Positions 19,801 through 31,769 are shown, numbered from the stretch's first letter. The stretch is DNA of 64,000 bases from Paramacrobiotus metropolitanus (GCF_019649055.1 NW_026570300.1:434001-498000), one strand, 5' to 3'. Translations and numbers: made by a program. The notes: generated by a model not told the origin, from the letters alone.

Positions 19801-20163
19801 TTAAGTTTGTTCAGGCTTTCATTACTTAATTGCAGTAACGATAAGATTCTGGCAGATATGGTAGGAATGTGAAGATTGTCCATTTTCTTGGGAGCATCAA
19901 GCCATGGCATAGAACGAGCGCGGCAGGTGGCTCCTTCTCACCGGTTTTGGGGAATTTCTTATCACTGTGGTGGCAGGCGTTCAATATAAGCGTCCGTGGT
20001 GGTGTGGAATCTGAAGTGGTGAGTTGTAGTTTGATGTGGATGTGCCTTGCAGAAGCACTGCTCAAATTTTGGGGCTGGAATTTATCATAATGCCCCTTGC
20101 TTTAGCCGCGACTGGGACTACTGGTGTGCGTACCAGTCATCATGGTGCCAGTTTTATCTCCCG
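16856..20163 (+). CDS. Glycogenin-family glycosyltransferase (GT8), altered active site
   Basis: Exons by frame and splice sites: 16856-16865, 17808-17937, 18349-18523, 18612-18774, 19677-19779, 19856-20018, 20053-20163. All junctions close in phase, giving 285 residues before an uncertain 3' end. Hallmarks: [66 protein letters not shown] and a late LWW. Known glycogenins prime glycogen by self-glucosylating a tyrosine with UDP-glucose and Mn2+. Here the metal-binding DxD reads S101-A-D103, the segment before PAFK lacks the acceptor Tyr (it reads VTTAIES), and the first beta strand in exon 2 fits the family only in another frame. This may be a pseudoenzyme or decaying copy. The C-terminal glycogen-synthase-binding tail was not found; an exon from about 20308 is possible. 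Confidence 0.88.
17128..17793. mobile_element. Fold-back element filling glycogenin intron 1
   Basis: Termini TGCACGATTAGG and CCTAATCGTGCA are inverted copies, and the similarity continues inward along both arms for about 320 bp to a centre near 17,460. The whole 666 bp is one imperfect palindrome. The apparent ORFs at both ends are mirror images of one another and are not genes. The right end lies 14 bp before the exon 2 acceptor. No transposase and no clear target duplication were seen. Confidence 0.8.
18903..19238. mobile_element. Short inverted-repeat element (TTAA-type family) in glycogenin intron 4
   Basis: The left end GGGATTTGGCCCGG follows TTAA at 18899-18902. The right end CGGACCAAATTC is its degenerate complement, followed by TTTGAA. 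Outer arms carry ACTTTCGCTGTCGCGC and its complement, and a nested inverted repeat covers about 19009-19125. The same termini occur at 61954-63048, so this is a short member of one family. Confidence 0.75.
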
Positions 20164-20205
20164 GTAAGGCATTCATAATGATAATCCCGGTAAGGCATTC
20201 ATAAT
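20159..20205 (+). repeat. Tandem duplication of an exon-7 donor site
   Basis: CCCGGTAAGGCATTCATAAT occurs twice, 26 bp apart. The first copy holds the donor used in the exon 7 model (CCG/GTAAGG); the second repeats the same donor context. Each copy also has an in-frame TAA shortly after, so intron retention would end the protein here. Confidence 0.75.
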
Positions 20206-21765
20206 TAACGCCGGACTGGCTGCTATAATTACCTTCAATTCTTTTTTTCAAATTAACGCCAGCCCTACTTGTATAGACAGATGTATTTGTATGCGTAAAT
20301 TGCAGCATGCAAGTGAAAAGCGCAGTCTTGACTTTTTATCCATGCATAATGGCTTACGGGCTGTTGAATTTTACATGGCTGCTGTTGTAGTTCTGAAGAA
20401 CATCGGTAAGCGCTGGATGGATTTTGTGCGCCGAGAGTCTGTGAGGGCTGCCATGGATCCGCATTACGGAGCTAAGACAAATGTCCTCATTGCCATTATG
20501 CTTATGATCGCTTGGCTGCCTAAAGCTCGTTCTGGAACGGCTACGATCCCAACGAGTAAAGGATAAAGCCGTAGTAGAGGAATATCCCGATTTAAAACAA
20601 GTTCAGCGATTATAACAAGGGAAAGCGAGCAAAGTGCAGCATACTGACAACGCGCAGTTCCGCGAACGAAATGCCGAAGAAAATGACGCGGTAGTGGAAA
20701 ATAAAATCAGATGGGTAAAGACAAGTATGCGGACGACATGAAAATGCCTGGCACAAAAGTGAATTTAAAACAATTTCTTTTATAAAAATCAACGCATCTG
20801 GGAAAAGCACTGGTATCTTATGTGCATTGCTCAGAAATATAAGTATCTGCTTGCTCTAACAATAAGATTTCCCAAGGTGTATGTAACTTTGGCTGCTTTG
20901 CCATCGGTACCGTTGCTGTTGTTCGAAAACGGCGGTCTGAATAGAATCGATGTTCGCTGAAGAATTTAATAGACTGAATGGTTTGTGCAATTGCAGCTGA
21001 ACTATACAACCACACTTCATGCTTTTTCAGTTTGTTATTTATTAAACAAGACGATAATTTCTTGACCCGTCAGAATATGGTTCAATCTCCAAGAGTCAAT
21101 CGGTAAAAATGATAACCCTTAAAACTTTATGCAAAAGTTTGACCAGTACAAGACACAGAACACTTGCTGGTGCCAATTGTTGTGGAGAGCATAAATATCA
21201 TGCAGCAAGATTGTCAGTGGGAACAATGCGCAATATCCTTCGTAGTGAAATTTTACACCGTGACCTTATTGGTCCATAAATCGATTGTGCATCTTTCACA
21301 AGTGACAATGGATCTGTTTACTATGTTAGTCAGTGTTTGTGGCCGGCTTACTCAGCGTTTCAACTTTCCGCCAACATCATTTTTCACGAAATACCATCAA
21401 ATAGAGTGTTTTACCTGTGTACTGGCCGTTTTAAAAGCTGCCGTTCCTAACAGTTGCAAGGTGCGTTCTCGTAAAGTGTAGCCGTAAAGCATGAGTGGTT
21501 ACCAAAAAATCTAGCCGCAGGTATATTAATACTTTTCTACCTTGCGCACAGATTATGTTACGGTGTGAACTGCAACACTTATCCGAAAAATCTGCCGGCT
21601 CCATTGACGCCATCGGTGCAAAAATAGTTGTTGCTCTCACCATCAGCGCTTCACGCATTTTTTCGTTTTGTTTCTGTTGCTTTGTAGGTTTATTGTGCAC
21701 GTAGTGTGCATTCACAGTTTCGTACTCGTACAAAAGAAGATTTATTTGTTGAAGTGCAATACACA
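20164..21765. other. Possible glycogenin 3' exon(s), then spacer
   Basis: A phase-compatible acceptor (ATTGCAG) at about 20307 opens a frame beginning HASEKRSLDFLS, running to a donor-like GTAAGC near 20406. It could be the next glycogenin exon but shows no family motif. From about 20570 to 21765 no gene was recognised; the end presumably holds the promoter of the next gene. Confidence 0.35.
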
Positions 21766-23850
21766 ATGACAGGTCTACATGTTTGGATTGCTGCTTCCTT
21801 TGGAGCGCTGTCGCTGGTAAGCAATCCCCTTTCTTTACTTTATTATCTGTTTGGAGTCAGTTTTATTTGCCACTATAATTGGAAAATTTATACAAATACG
21901 CGATGCCGCATTCTGACCTTTCTGGGCTATACATATATATTTAAGATCTATACGCTTGATATATATTTAAGATCTATACGCTCGATCTATCTATGCGCGA
22001 TCTTGTGTACATTCTTCAGCAGATGCTTTCCCAAATATACAAATTTGTAGTTCGTGACTTCGAAATTTATGTATCCGCCAAAGTGTGTATTCAAAAGAAT
22101 TTATTGTTATTAATTTTTTTGCTATCTTATTATTAGGTGCAAGGACAATTTCAAATTACCAGTGTCAATGGCAGACCGGTGCAGCCTTCCGGTGGTAGCA
22201 GTGGCGAAAGTTCGTTCCAGATCACCAATGTTAACGGCAGCCCGGTCAATGGTGGTCAGCAATTACTGGTAGGTGAATGCTGAACTGAAGGTTTAAAACT
22301 AAAAGTGTTAATATCGCCTGACAACTTTGTTAGCGCATAAAAGTACGAGCAGTGATTGTACAATTTAATCGCACAAAGCAGACATGCAACTGCATTTTCG
22401 GCATTCTGAAAATTATTGCTTGTGGTCACAACAAGTGCAATAGTACTAAAACTCACATATTTTAAATGGAAGCGCGATTTTGTCATCGTTGCAGTTTACC
22501 TCATAAACAACTACTCCATAGTAAATTGTTCTTTACGGTCTCGGGGTAAAACCATTATGCATGTGACAAATAGTTTTAGTTTTGGTTTATTGTAACAGGA
22601 CACCAACAGAATCCGAGTGGAAGTGCAGTTAGTTCGTTTTGAAAATCCGCAAAGCCTCATGTACAACAACAAGTTCTGCGACACAGCAAGCAAGTGTGAT
22701 CCACTGTTCACGGCTGATCTGGATACGTAAGTCTAACTGTAGTAGTTTCCCATTCCATTGCCTACTGTAGGAAGTAATGCGTGTATAGATGCAGTCAATA
22801 CTGCTTGCAGTATGTCCTGTTATATGAAAAAAAAACATGGACGTACCGAAGATGCCACTGGAACTTCTTGAATTCACTTCAGTAATTATAGCGTCGCTTT
22901 ATTTTTGCTTGCAGACGAACGCCCTTAGCCACTTGGCCAGGCCCGAAGCCCTTCTCCAGCTTTGAGAAAGTTTTTGAGATCTCCAACACCGATGTCTTTG
23001 ATATAGGGCGCAGTATTATCCGGGACGTTTGTGCTAACACTAATGTAAGTTACAGTATATCGTCTATATTAAGCACTTAACTATATAGATATATGTGGTT
23101 TATGTACTTATGCAACTGAGGTTAGTTTTGGCATTTAGCAATAGTCTATAATGCAATTGCATACTTGTAATTAAATGCCGCCCAGAATCTGAATAACTAT
23201 ACTGTAATGAATTATCTAATTTACAGTAAGTATCTGTACGTCCCGGCATCTTTCGATGTAAACATAAAATTTGTCACATAGCGTAGTTCTAATTTTATTG
23301 CGACAGTGTATTTGGTTAATTCTTAGTTGGCAAATTTGCGCGTGCAAGTGCAAGATATTGACGACGTAACCAATCCCGATCTGATCGACGAATACGAATG
23401 CATTTTCGACATTCGCAGCGTTGCCCCTGACTTCAGCCGGGCTATTTGGACTTCCGTTGCGGAATGCAAAAGTCTGCATCACCCCACACCGCCTCTAGTC
23501 AGGTAAATAATTATTTGGTCAGTCCTTATATTCTGTTAATAACGTACCACTTTGCGCCACGTACGGTCACGGTTACTCTTTTTTGCGACACTCAAAAATT
23601 TTCCATATGTTTGTGTTCTGTAAAGTGCACGTCTAAGTTGGAAAATTTTCCATTAGAGTCTAGAGGCATGATTTTCGATTGTTTTTGCTTCAGCTGCGCA
23701 ACTGATTGCGTGTATTATATTGTACGTGGTCATATACAAAATATAAAAAACATCTATTTAATGAGAAAAGTTAACATGTAATTTTTCTGCAGGCTGTTTT
23801 ATCGACATCGGGAATATGCCATGGCTCGCGATCCACTCATGACATGTTGA
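21766..23850 (+). CDS. Small secreted protein resembling the Notch-ligand N-terminal (MNNL/C2) module
   Basis: Six exons close in phase: 21766-21816, 22137-22268, 22599-22726, 22915-23044, 23327-23502, 23793-23850. They encode 224 residues. Exon 1 is a signal peptide, MTGLHVWIAASFGALSL. Exon 2 has an internal repeat (FQITSVNGRPV / FQITNVNGSPV). The core begins RIRVEVQLVRFENPQSL, then a Cys pair in FCDTASKCD, a WPGPKPF segment and LRVQVQDIDDVTN, and ends after two more Cys. An early beta-strand pair, an Asn-Pro turn, cysteines and an acidic C2-like loop recall the MNNL domain of Delta/Jagged-type ligands. That assignment is tentative. There is no DSL domain, EGF repeat or membrane segment, so if related it is a free-standing N-terminal module. 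Confidence 0.72.
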
Positions 23851-24131
23851 GACGGGAAACCATGTTTTAAGTGGTGCTTTTTAGTCATGCTCGGTTTCTT
23901 TGGAAAAAGAGTTCATTAAATAACATTTTCCAGCACGGGCTGTATGAATTTGATTGTTAATTAATTAATTAAGTAAAGCTTTCTTGATTCCTTCTGCAGT
24001 ATTTTATTGATCGATATACACCGGCAACTAAAACTGTGGCAATAAATAAACCCAACTAGAGTAGTACTTCCAAACAGAGATCCTTATTTCAGAAAAACAT
24101 TGTACTCGCTTTTGACGAAGACGTAGAGCGC

Positions 24132-27100
24132 TTAAATATGGCCTCCTTGATCACCAAAAAGTGTGCGAATACGCTCATTGTTGGGATTAATTGGTCCGAG
24201 AACATGCGGATGAGTCTTTTCCATGGCATCCCAGGCTACTTCTGCCAAAAGCTTGTGACCTTTCTGCAATGCAAATAAGAAAGTAATATATCAAGCACAA
24301 TGCCTTCGTATACATATAATTTTCAAGCTAAAAAATGGCTACTAACCTGATTAGGATGAAAGCCATCAAACTTTTCGACCAACTGCCAACCTTTTCCACC
24401 AAGAGCTTCCTGGCGAGCAATAACTGCAACCATGCGAGAATGCGGGTTAACAATGCATTTAATTTTTTTGAAAGAACCAAATGTGTTCGTTTGTTTGAAT
24501 ACAGCCTTGCCTTACCTTCATAAATTGGATTGGCTAAATAGACTGGCTCTAGATTCTGGAATCGGTTTTTGTACTCTGCCACGGTCTTCTCCAGTGCCTC
24601 ATTGAGTTCCGAAACTCGCTGTAAATTAAATGATGTTTATTGCCACATTGTTGTAAAAAGGCTAATGATATAAGTCAGTGTTCGCGCGAGCAAAACAAAT
24701 GGTATAAAAAAATTATCTGTTGGTCGAAATAACGCAAAACTGGTGTCGGTTTACCACTACCTCAAGAGCATGCCATGCAATGTCAGTACGCGTACCTGCG
24801 CAGTATAGTTATGGATTCTGTCGTCGCGCGTTAACCAGCCTGGGCAAGGATTAATATCCAGGCAGGACAACCAGGTGTAAAAATCGTTATATGTCACATC
24901 GCGCCGCAGTGATCCAAATGGATGAATCTGGTCATGAATGCCGGCAAAGAAAGGTCGCGCGTCAGCGACGCCGATGACGACGACATGGCTGCCGGGCGCC
25001 AGTTTCCGGTCCAAAGTGGTCAGCGTTTCCACCAACGCCACACGGGCTTCCGCCGCGGTGGTCATTTGGTCCAGAGAGTGTGGGATATTATTGACATCGC
25101 TATAAAATTTGAATTATTTATCGTCAGTGAACAGGAAGTCGATTTACAAACAGCAAATGATATAATAAGCTCTACAAGAATAGTTAATCATAATTTAAAA
25201 GACTTACTAATCGCACACGTCGTTTCCGATGTACGCAAACAATACAAGAGAAGATTTGTCGTTATTAGAATTTCTTCGGAGACTGCAAAAATAGAATTAT
25301 GCATTACATGTACACGGGAAGAATTTAATCATATGTAAAGCGCAGTGGAGCTTTTTTTAATTACTTTTGAGCGAATCCGTTGGCCTCCATCATTGTAGCA
25401 CCGTTCACACCTAAATTTTGATAATCGCGATGGTTGCACAGATTTCGCTCTCGCATGCGCAGATAAACGGAATCCGTGGTTCCATCGATAATGGACCAGG
25501 TTACATTCTCGAAACCTGTAAAATTGAAAATTCTGTTTTCGAAATTCATTTTTGACGACTAAGTGGATAGGTAATCCCAATAATTTTTACCGGTGTAAAC
25601 AGATGTGTGCGGCCAATTTAACGAATTGTCCATCATGTAGGTAAGATTTTTGAACAAATCGGAATTGATTAAACTGGCATTAAACCATTCTCCGGGTACG
25701 TGGAAATTAGCGGCAACGGAATCTCCAAGAACGACAACGCCTTTGGCTTGTGAGTTCTCACATAATGCCTCCTCAAACGGGCGATTGTTTCCTGGGTCAA
25801 CGCCCTATAGGAACAACACGCAAGATGACATTTTTTTTTTAAATTGGGGTTGTTGTGTATAAAATGTCATACATGTTATCGCCAATAATTAAGGAAGTAT
25901 CAGTTTTCTGTACTGTTTTTGTACTATTTTAAAGTTCGGCGCAGTTAGCGTGTGCCTTACATAAATTCCGTTGCAGTTGGTGTCGGCAACGTTATCGCCA
26001 AATGAAGGCCTACAATCCAAATAGATTATTCCATTAAATAGTAGTTCAATTTATGCATGCAACTGCCAATCTTACTTCCGGCCAGGATAAATGTTTGCAT
26101 TGCGATCGGAGCAGTCTTTGCCTCGCCAATCCGAACCTCTCAAAGTCTGCAACGAGGCTTCAGTATTACAAATTTGTTTATCCGGTGTGGCTCATTCATT
26201 ATTTATCATCTTATGAGAAAGACTTAATTACCCGTTTGTCGCTGAATCCGTCATCATCATCGTCATCTGCCGGCAAATTGATGGCGAAAGCTTCTACATT
26301 AAGATAGCCGCAAATCAAGCTTCCCAACAGGGGAATATCGCAAATGTTCAAACGGGGATCCACTGCTCGTGTTGCCGCGGGAAGTTCTCGGATTAACTGA
26401 TCGACATGAGCTCGAACCTCCTCTGCAGAAGCTCCCTACAAATTGCTAGATCGTAATGGAAATGTTAAGCAGAAAAGGTCAACTTGCTTATGTAACCGTC
26501 CGCGACCAGACCCCTTTACTCAATAAATGTGACACCGCTGACAAACAAGATAACAAGTGACACAAACAAGAGAATATATGTGATATGTGTGATATGTTCA
26601 TACAGCTAATTGTCGATTTGGTTTGTATTTAAAATTTTACTGCCGCTATGCATTACGGAGATAATTTAATTATACCATGCTGGTCAATATGAAACGCATC
26701 TCAAATAAAAGGATAAGAGGTGAATTGACAGATTGGGACAAAACGGGACACTTCTGGAAACACCACGTACTTTGGCATGCTTGGATGGATAAAGGTGACA
26801 CATACCGGCTCCATTTGCCGGTTCAGAGCACAGCTTCATCGCCATACACGTTGTATCCGGTGTTTCACCTTTATTTAACCTGTAACATAAGCATGTGTTA
26901 AGGTTCCTTACAAATAAACATTACGTTTTACGAAAGAAAACAGTTATTTAAGTACGTACGAGCTTGTGATCTGAACACCGAAAATCAAGCGGAATGCTCC
27001 GCACAATCCGCTGTACGGGCTCGGCAAGGCATTACAGAAACGCTGTAAAGCTTTTCCGTAGCTTTCGCCATGCACTTCTGCCAGCTGATCGGTAACACCA

Positions 27101-27416
27101 GCAATTACCGTACACGCTAAAAAGCAAATAACAGCATGCAAATCAAATAAATTTTATGTTTTAAGGTCACATATTGTCATTTATAGCTGCAAGTAATCTT
27201 AAATGGCAAGTTTGGAGCTTCTCATAGATTAATTTTATTTACTAAACTAACTGAAGTACCTGCACACGTGATTCCTAAAAGATCCATTTTAGGTTGTCGA
27301 AGAAGGCCGGGAATGGGGTTACGGGCGGTACTGGACACTGGGCGCCCAGCCTGTGGACGACTGTATCCCAGTTGGGCAGCAGCCAGTACAAACAGCAAAA
27401 CAGAGATGACCTTCAT
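24132..27416 (-). CDS. AOAH: Acyloxyacyl hydrolase (AOAH), complete 13-exon gene
   Basis: AOAH removes secondary acyl chains from lipopolysaccharide lipid A and acts on other lipids in lysosomes or secretions. Exons (minus): 27416-27260, 27116-26960, 26879-26771, 26435-26232, 26146-26076, 26009-25961, 25804-25591, 25515-25365, 25282-25208, 25099-24796, 24618-24516, 24423-24347, 24263-24132. All phases close, giving 600 residues, near the usual length of about 575. Seen: signal peptide MKVISVLLFVLAAAQ; saposin-B domain with six Cys across exons 2-3; Asp-rich Ca2+-type segment (ADDDDDDGFSDKR, then DCSDRNANIYPGR); GDSL lipase with S278 in VLGDSVAANFH, GND at 390-392, and D551/H554 in DGFHP. The end TLFGDQGGHI is family-typical. 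All catalytic motifs are present, so it should be active. Confidence 0.95.
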
Positions 27417-28369
27417 TTTGAGCACGTGAGTAGCACCGATTGCTGCTAGAGTACCTGCCTTAGAAAAGAAAGCTGACACGCATCTGTTGTCAGAACTTTC
27501 CTTATTTTTATACACAAACGTGACTGATATGATTTCAATATCAGCAAATTTCTTATCTAACAACCCTTCTGATAAGTTATTTGTAACTGCGCTTGGTTCG
27601 TTGGTTTACTTATCAGTACGAAGAAACCTGAAATAAAACGCCTAATACGGCCTTGCACAAAGCAGATAATTTTCAAAGCGGTTTCTTTATCAGTTAGGAA
27701 TTGTTCTAGCTGTTATCAACGATAACAGAGAAGGCGATTAATTTTGTGCATACGTAAATTTAATTTTTGGGTCAGCACAAATTTATTTTCAACTGTATTC
27801 TTCTCACACTGTCTTATTTAATTTAAACAGGTGGCTTGGTTTAGATAAGATAAGGGCGGCAATTGGCATGTATAGATATGTAAGTACGGTCATTAGAGTA
27901 TGTATAGCGAATGGCCGCTGAAGGCCGCACTTCGTGTTGATATACATATCTGTATACAGAAATTAGAAATATATTATATGACTGTGGCGCCATTAATACC
28001 TGATTGCAATAAAGAGCAATTGCAACAGATCGAAGCATGTAAATTTTATGAAATATACGAGTATATAGGTAAATAATAATAATAGGTATGCGCAAAATGT
28101 AACTCCAGAACGTGTGCAGTGCCTTAAAACGTTAATTAGGCTCACATTTCAAGAAAACCAGAAACGGTTCAAAAAACTGCACGAGCATAATAATACATAC
28201 TCAGAAGTCAATGTTCGACTGTAGTACCTTTTTTGCGATTTTGGGTTTAGCGAAATTCCCGAATAAAAGTGTGCTTACGAGTGTGACAGCGCCCTAACAT
28301 ACAAAGTATATGTTGTAACAAACGTGTGTTGTCGACTTGTCTTATTGAATATTTATGTAAACTGAGATA

Positions 28370-28425
28370 GCAAAACAAATAAATATACAAACGATACGTA
28401 TCGTTTGTATGTTTATTTGTTTTGT
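28370..28425. repeat. Palindrome I, about 56 bp
   Basis: Centred on ACGATAC/GTATCGT at 28397-28398, with arms matching at nearly every position out to AAACAAATA / TATTTGTTT. It is followed by a (TTTTG)n-like stretch and then palindrome II. Confidence 0.85.
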
Positions 28426-28453
28426 TTTGTTATTTGTTTTGTTTTGTTATGTT

Positions 28454-28527
28454 TACGGAATTATACGCGGAAGCCCTATAAACACTTGTATACAAGTGTT
28501 TATAGGGCTTCCGCGTATAGTTCCGTA
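28454..28527. repeat. Palindrome II, 74 bp with one mismatch
   Basis: The left arm starts TACGGAATTATACGCGG and the right arm ends CCGCGTATAGTTCCGTA, with the centre CTTGTA/TACAAG at 28490-28491. There is no spacer, so it would form a cruciform or a perfect RNA hairpin. It contains no ORF. Confidence 0.9.
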
Positions 28528-29587
28528 GAGCGGTTTCTTTTTAAATCTGTTTATACATATGGACTGTGCAGCAGTGCATCTGACATTTACAAGTACTATG
28601 AACTGCCCGGTTGACGGTAGTGTGCACTGCAATACCCTGAGAAAGCGGAAGTGCCCATGTTGGAAGAAAATCGAAAAGGATGGTTAGTAGAGCGTTGTGG
28701 TTTGAGGAGCACTTTAAGATTCTGCTTCATTACAATCTCAAGGGACTTTAATGGACGAAACCATTTGAATGTAAATTCAAATCTCAATTTGTACAGAAAA
28801 TATTTTTTTCTCCGTCCGCTGTGTGTGTGTGTGAATGTCGGGTGCCGATTGCGATTGCGCGCGCTTGTGCAGATACTAATCGCATTTGTTGTCACGTCAC
28901 ACAATTTTACAGAGGGACACCGCCTCCCAATCCCGAGCAGCTTAATTCGACAGAGATGTAGGAATAGTTAACGGAGCGCAGTAGCCATACTGGGCACAAC
29001 AGGATTGGGCCGCAGAAGCTAAGCTCCACTGGATCAGCACAAGATCGTCAGATTGACTAGCAGAAAATCGCTCAATAACCAATCCTTCCAAACACATATC
29101 TATCATATCCGGTGTACCGCCTACTGTTAGCCTCCGAAGAAATTACCGTAAAATGCAATCGAAACTCGCAAAACTAAGAAAACTTCTGAAGTACAAAGGG
29201 GAGAAACGAAGTGTACGTTGAAAATTTAAGCAACGTGTACAGAAAAAAGAAAATATTTATATGCATATTGCAGAGTTCAACAATGTATCGAAAAACTGTT
29301 TATAATTAATATACGCACAGTCGTTATGCTAGCGTAGTAGGGTTCTAACTTGTACTTTTGGCTGCAAAAAAATAGAGTTTTAATTATGCTCGCCTCAAAT
29401 GATTCCTAATGTTAAGCATTTGAGATATACGTGTAATAAATTGTATAATCGTAAATTTTTGATTAGCAGTAGCGTTATGTTAATTGATGCCTTAATGGCA
29501 CCTAACTATATATATATAAAATATAGTCTTAAGACTTACAAATTACAGTCTCTAAACTTAATTTGAGTCTCGCCTAAATTTACGAAC

Positions 29588-29911
29588 CTACTCAAATTTA
29601 AAGAAGACTGTAGAAAATGAATATACTGTACCAGTGAACTTATGTTGGACTCTATGTAGAAAAGACATTTTGGCGAGCCCGTTTTCAAAGATCAGCACTG
29701 GAATTCCTGTCCTCAAACCTATTATTTCTTTATCCTCCCAGAACCACGCCCCTTTGACAGGATAATCAAGCCCATAGCACATGCGTATTTCGCAACTGTC
29801 AAACTGTCCATAACAAATGGTTTGACAGACATTCCCAAACTTTTCTGAATCTTTATCCTTGTTCTCTAGAGATTCCATGCAAATTTGTCGGCATAAAATG
29901 TCTGCGAGCAA
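29588..29911 (-). CDS. Doubtful Cys-rich ORF, possibly one exon
   Basis: About 107 codons, of which the first 70 look protein-like: cysteines in ILCRQIC, NVCQTIC, DSCEIRMC, then GLDYPVKGAWFWEDKEI. The remaining codons look non-coding and may follow a missed donor. An acceptor-like CTCGCAG lies at the start. No signal peptide was found in this exon and the family is not recognised. It could be an exon of a secreted Cys-rich protein or chance. Confidence 0.3.
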   Translation of the reverse strand: MLADILCRQICMESLENKDKDSEKFGNVCQTICYGQFDSCEIRMCYGLDYPVKGAWFWEDKEIIGLRTGIPVLIFENGLAKMSFLHRVQHKFTGTVYSFSTVFFKFE

Positions 29912-30082
29912 ACGTAACTTGTGTATTCGTGATCAATGCCGCCAAAAACAGTTGTGCAATTTCTTTCTCCCGAATTACAAGCCGGCATTTTGACTTTGTG
30001 TGCCCAATACTGTACCCGTAGAATACCATGGGGACCTAATTGTTGGCTAAGTTAATGGCTTGCTTGAGTTTTCATGCATGCC

Positions 30083-30214
30083 TCATTTTCCCATGGCCTC
30101 AGACGCTTTCAAGTGCGCTCCAGCCATCTTAACCACTGCAGGATGATGATCGGCCATATATTCTGTTACAAGCTCTTGACTTTCCTGATTTGTTGACGGA
30201 ATTCCAAATCGTTG
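30083..30214 (-). CDS. Doubtful terminal exon (about 43 codons)
   Basis: A short minus-strand frame reads like a protein C-terminus (STNQESQELVTEYMADHHPA, then AGAHLKASEAMGK and a stop). I could not link it to an upstream exon, and a stop lies just before it. Low confidence; it may be a pseudo-exon. Confidence 0.2.
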   Translation of the reverse strand, partial: QRFGIPSTNQESQELVTEYMADHHPAVVKMAGAHLKASEAMGK

Positions 30215-31769
30215 TTACACTGAACGTGAGAGGACCGCGCATATTTACGTAGTCTACAATAATAACCAAATTTCGTAAGTCGAAATAACAACATTTAAAA
30301 ACACTTTCGTAAAACAGATAATTAATCGATACCCATTTTAGATTTGCTATTTACGCATTTTAGAAATACACAAGAAAGCTATTACAAATACAATATTACA
30401 ATCACTAGAAAGCTATTTATCTCTGTTTGTCATAGAAGTGTTGTAATGGGACAGCAAAAATTTTTTTATTCGAAAACTGAAATTATTGTGATAATAATAA
30501 CATAGAGATTTAAATTTGTTTAAACAAAGCTGCATGCTAGTGTCGTAATTAATTATATATACCGTTAGCAGTCTCCGGTTTGCTTTCTCCGTTGCGACTA
30601 ATTTAACATTTCTGCCTGCAAATATTGATGCACATCTGTTGTACCGTTATGGATGCTCACGATTTTCTAATTTAGAATACATTCCTCGCTGTTTACATTC
30701 TACGATAAAATATCGATTAGAAACTTATATGTGAGTTTTGATTGTTATTTTGGCCTTGTTTTTAAGTGCAGTGAAGTTGGGCAAAAAGCATGACAAAAGA
30801 ACTGTTCATTAAAGACATTCTCGATGTAAGAAAAAAAGTATAATTTCCAACAAATATTACATACCGTACTGGGAAGTGAGAACTACAACATATTGTCTTA
30901 ATTTTGGCCTGCAAGCGCAATGTATCGATCAAAGTTGTTTGCAAAGAGGAGCTGTGTCTGTAATCACAGCAAATATTTAGGAAGAAAACTTGATACTGTT
31001 TCCTTAACCTATTCTAAAATTGATGTCGATAACTAAACCGATACTTGGTAACGAAATATGCATATAGAAGCAGCGCATCAGATTATGTTTTATAGATGAA
31101 TCCTCGAGCTAAGATAAACAATATTATTTGCCGACCAAACTGCTGTTCAAATAAGGCTATTAAAATGATTAATCTGCTGCTCAGTACGGTTTTCATGCAT
31201 TCTGGAATCAGTCACAAATCAGATTTAAATAATTTGGATTTTTGCATAGAAATACCTATATACAGGAAAATGTTCATGTGAACGAGGTCTGGCAAAACAG
31301 GAAGGATATATTATAATTTCGCTTTTATCGCACGGGAAGTTATCGCTTTTATCGCTTATATCGCTATCTATTAGTAACAAGAATTAAATAACTTCTGCAG
31401 ACGTTGGTTTGTTCCAGCCTTATGAATGTGGAAAAAGTAAAAACGCTGCCCTTAAATCTAAAAAAAGTAACGTTTTAGGAATACTGTTTAAAGAATGGTG
31501 AACAAATTAAGAATGTAATTGCTACTCGAAATGTGCTGTTTGCTTTATTTACGTGCTGTAACAATATATCAAAGCGAAAATTAAAATTGACAGTAAACGC
31601 AAATTGGCCTTTCTTATTACTGTCTTACAGTAACTGATGCTGTTTTAGAATGGCACATCTACAGTAATTTCATTATTTGCGTAATTTTTGCTTAAAGATC
31701 TAAGTCAAAATACATTAGCAAAGTAATCTGCGATAATTTTTGAATTTTTGTTTTTGTTAAATTTGTAGG

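Larger units (their letters stand above)
27417..31769. other. Long intergenic region with palindromes, mostly no gene seen
   Basis: 4.35 kb between AOAH and the LRR gene. The first part should hold the AOAH promoter (on the minus strand), including an AT-rich stretch with GATAA-like words near 27700-27730. It contains two strong palindromes at 28370-28527 (listed separately) and two short doubtful ORFs near 29.6 and 30.1 kb. The rest is AT-rich without recognised features. Confidence 0.6.

Noticed and set aside
21766-23850. Full Delta/Jagged ligand
   Set aside because: There is no DSL domain, EGF repeat or transmembrane helix, and the frame ends in a clean stop.
24922-25338. 138-codon plus-strand ORF
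   Set aside because: Antisense to AOAH exons 9 and 10 and the introns around them; the minus strand carries the conserved motifs.
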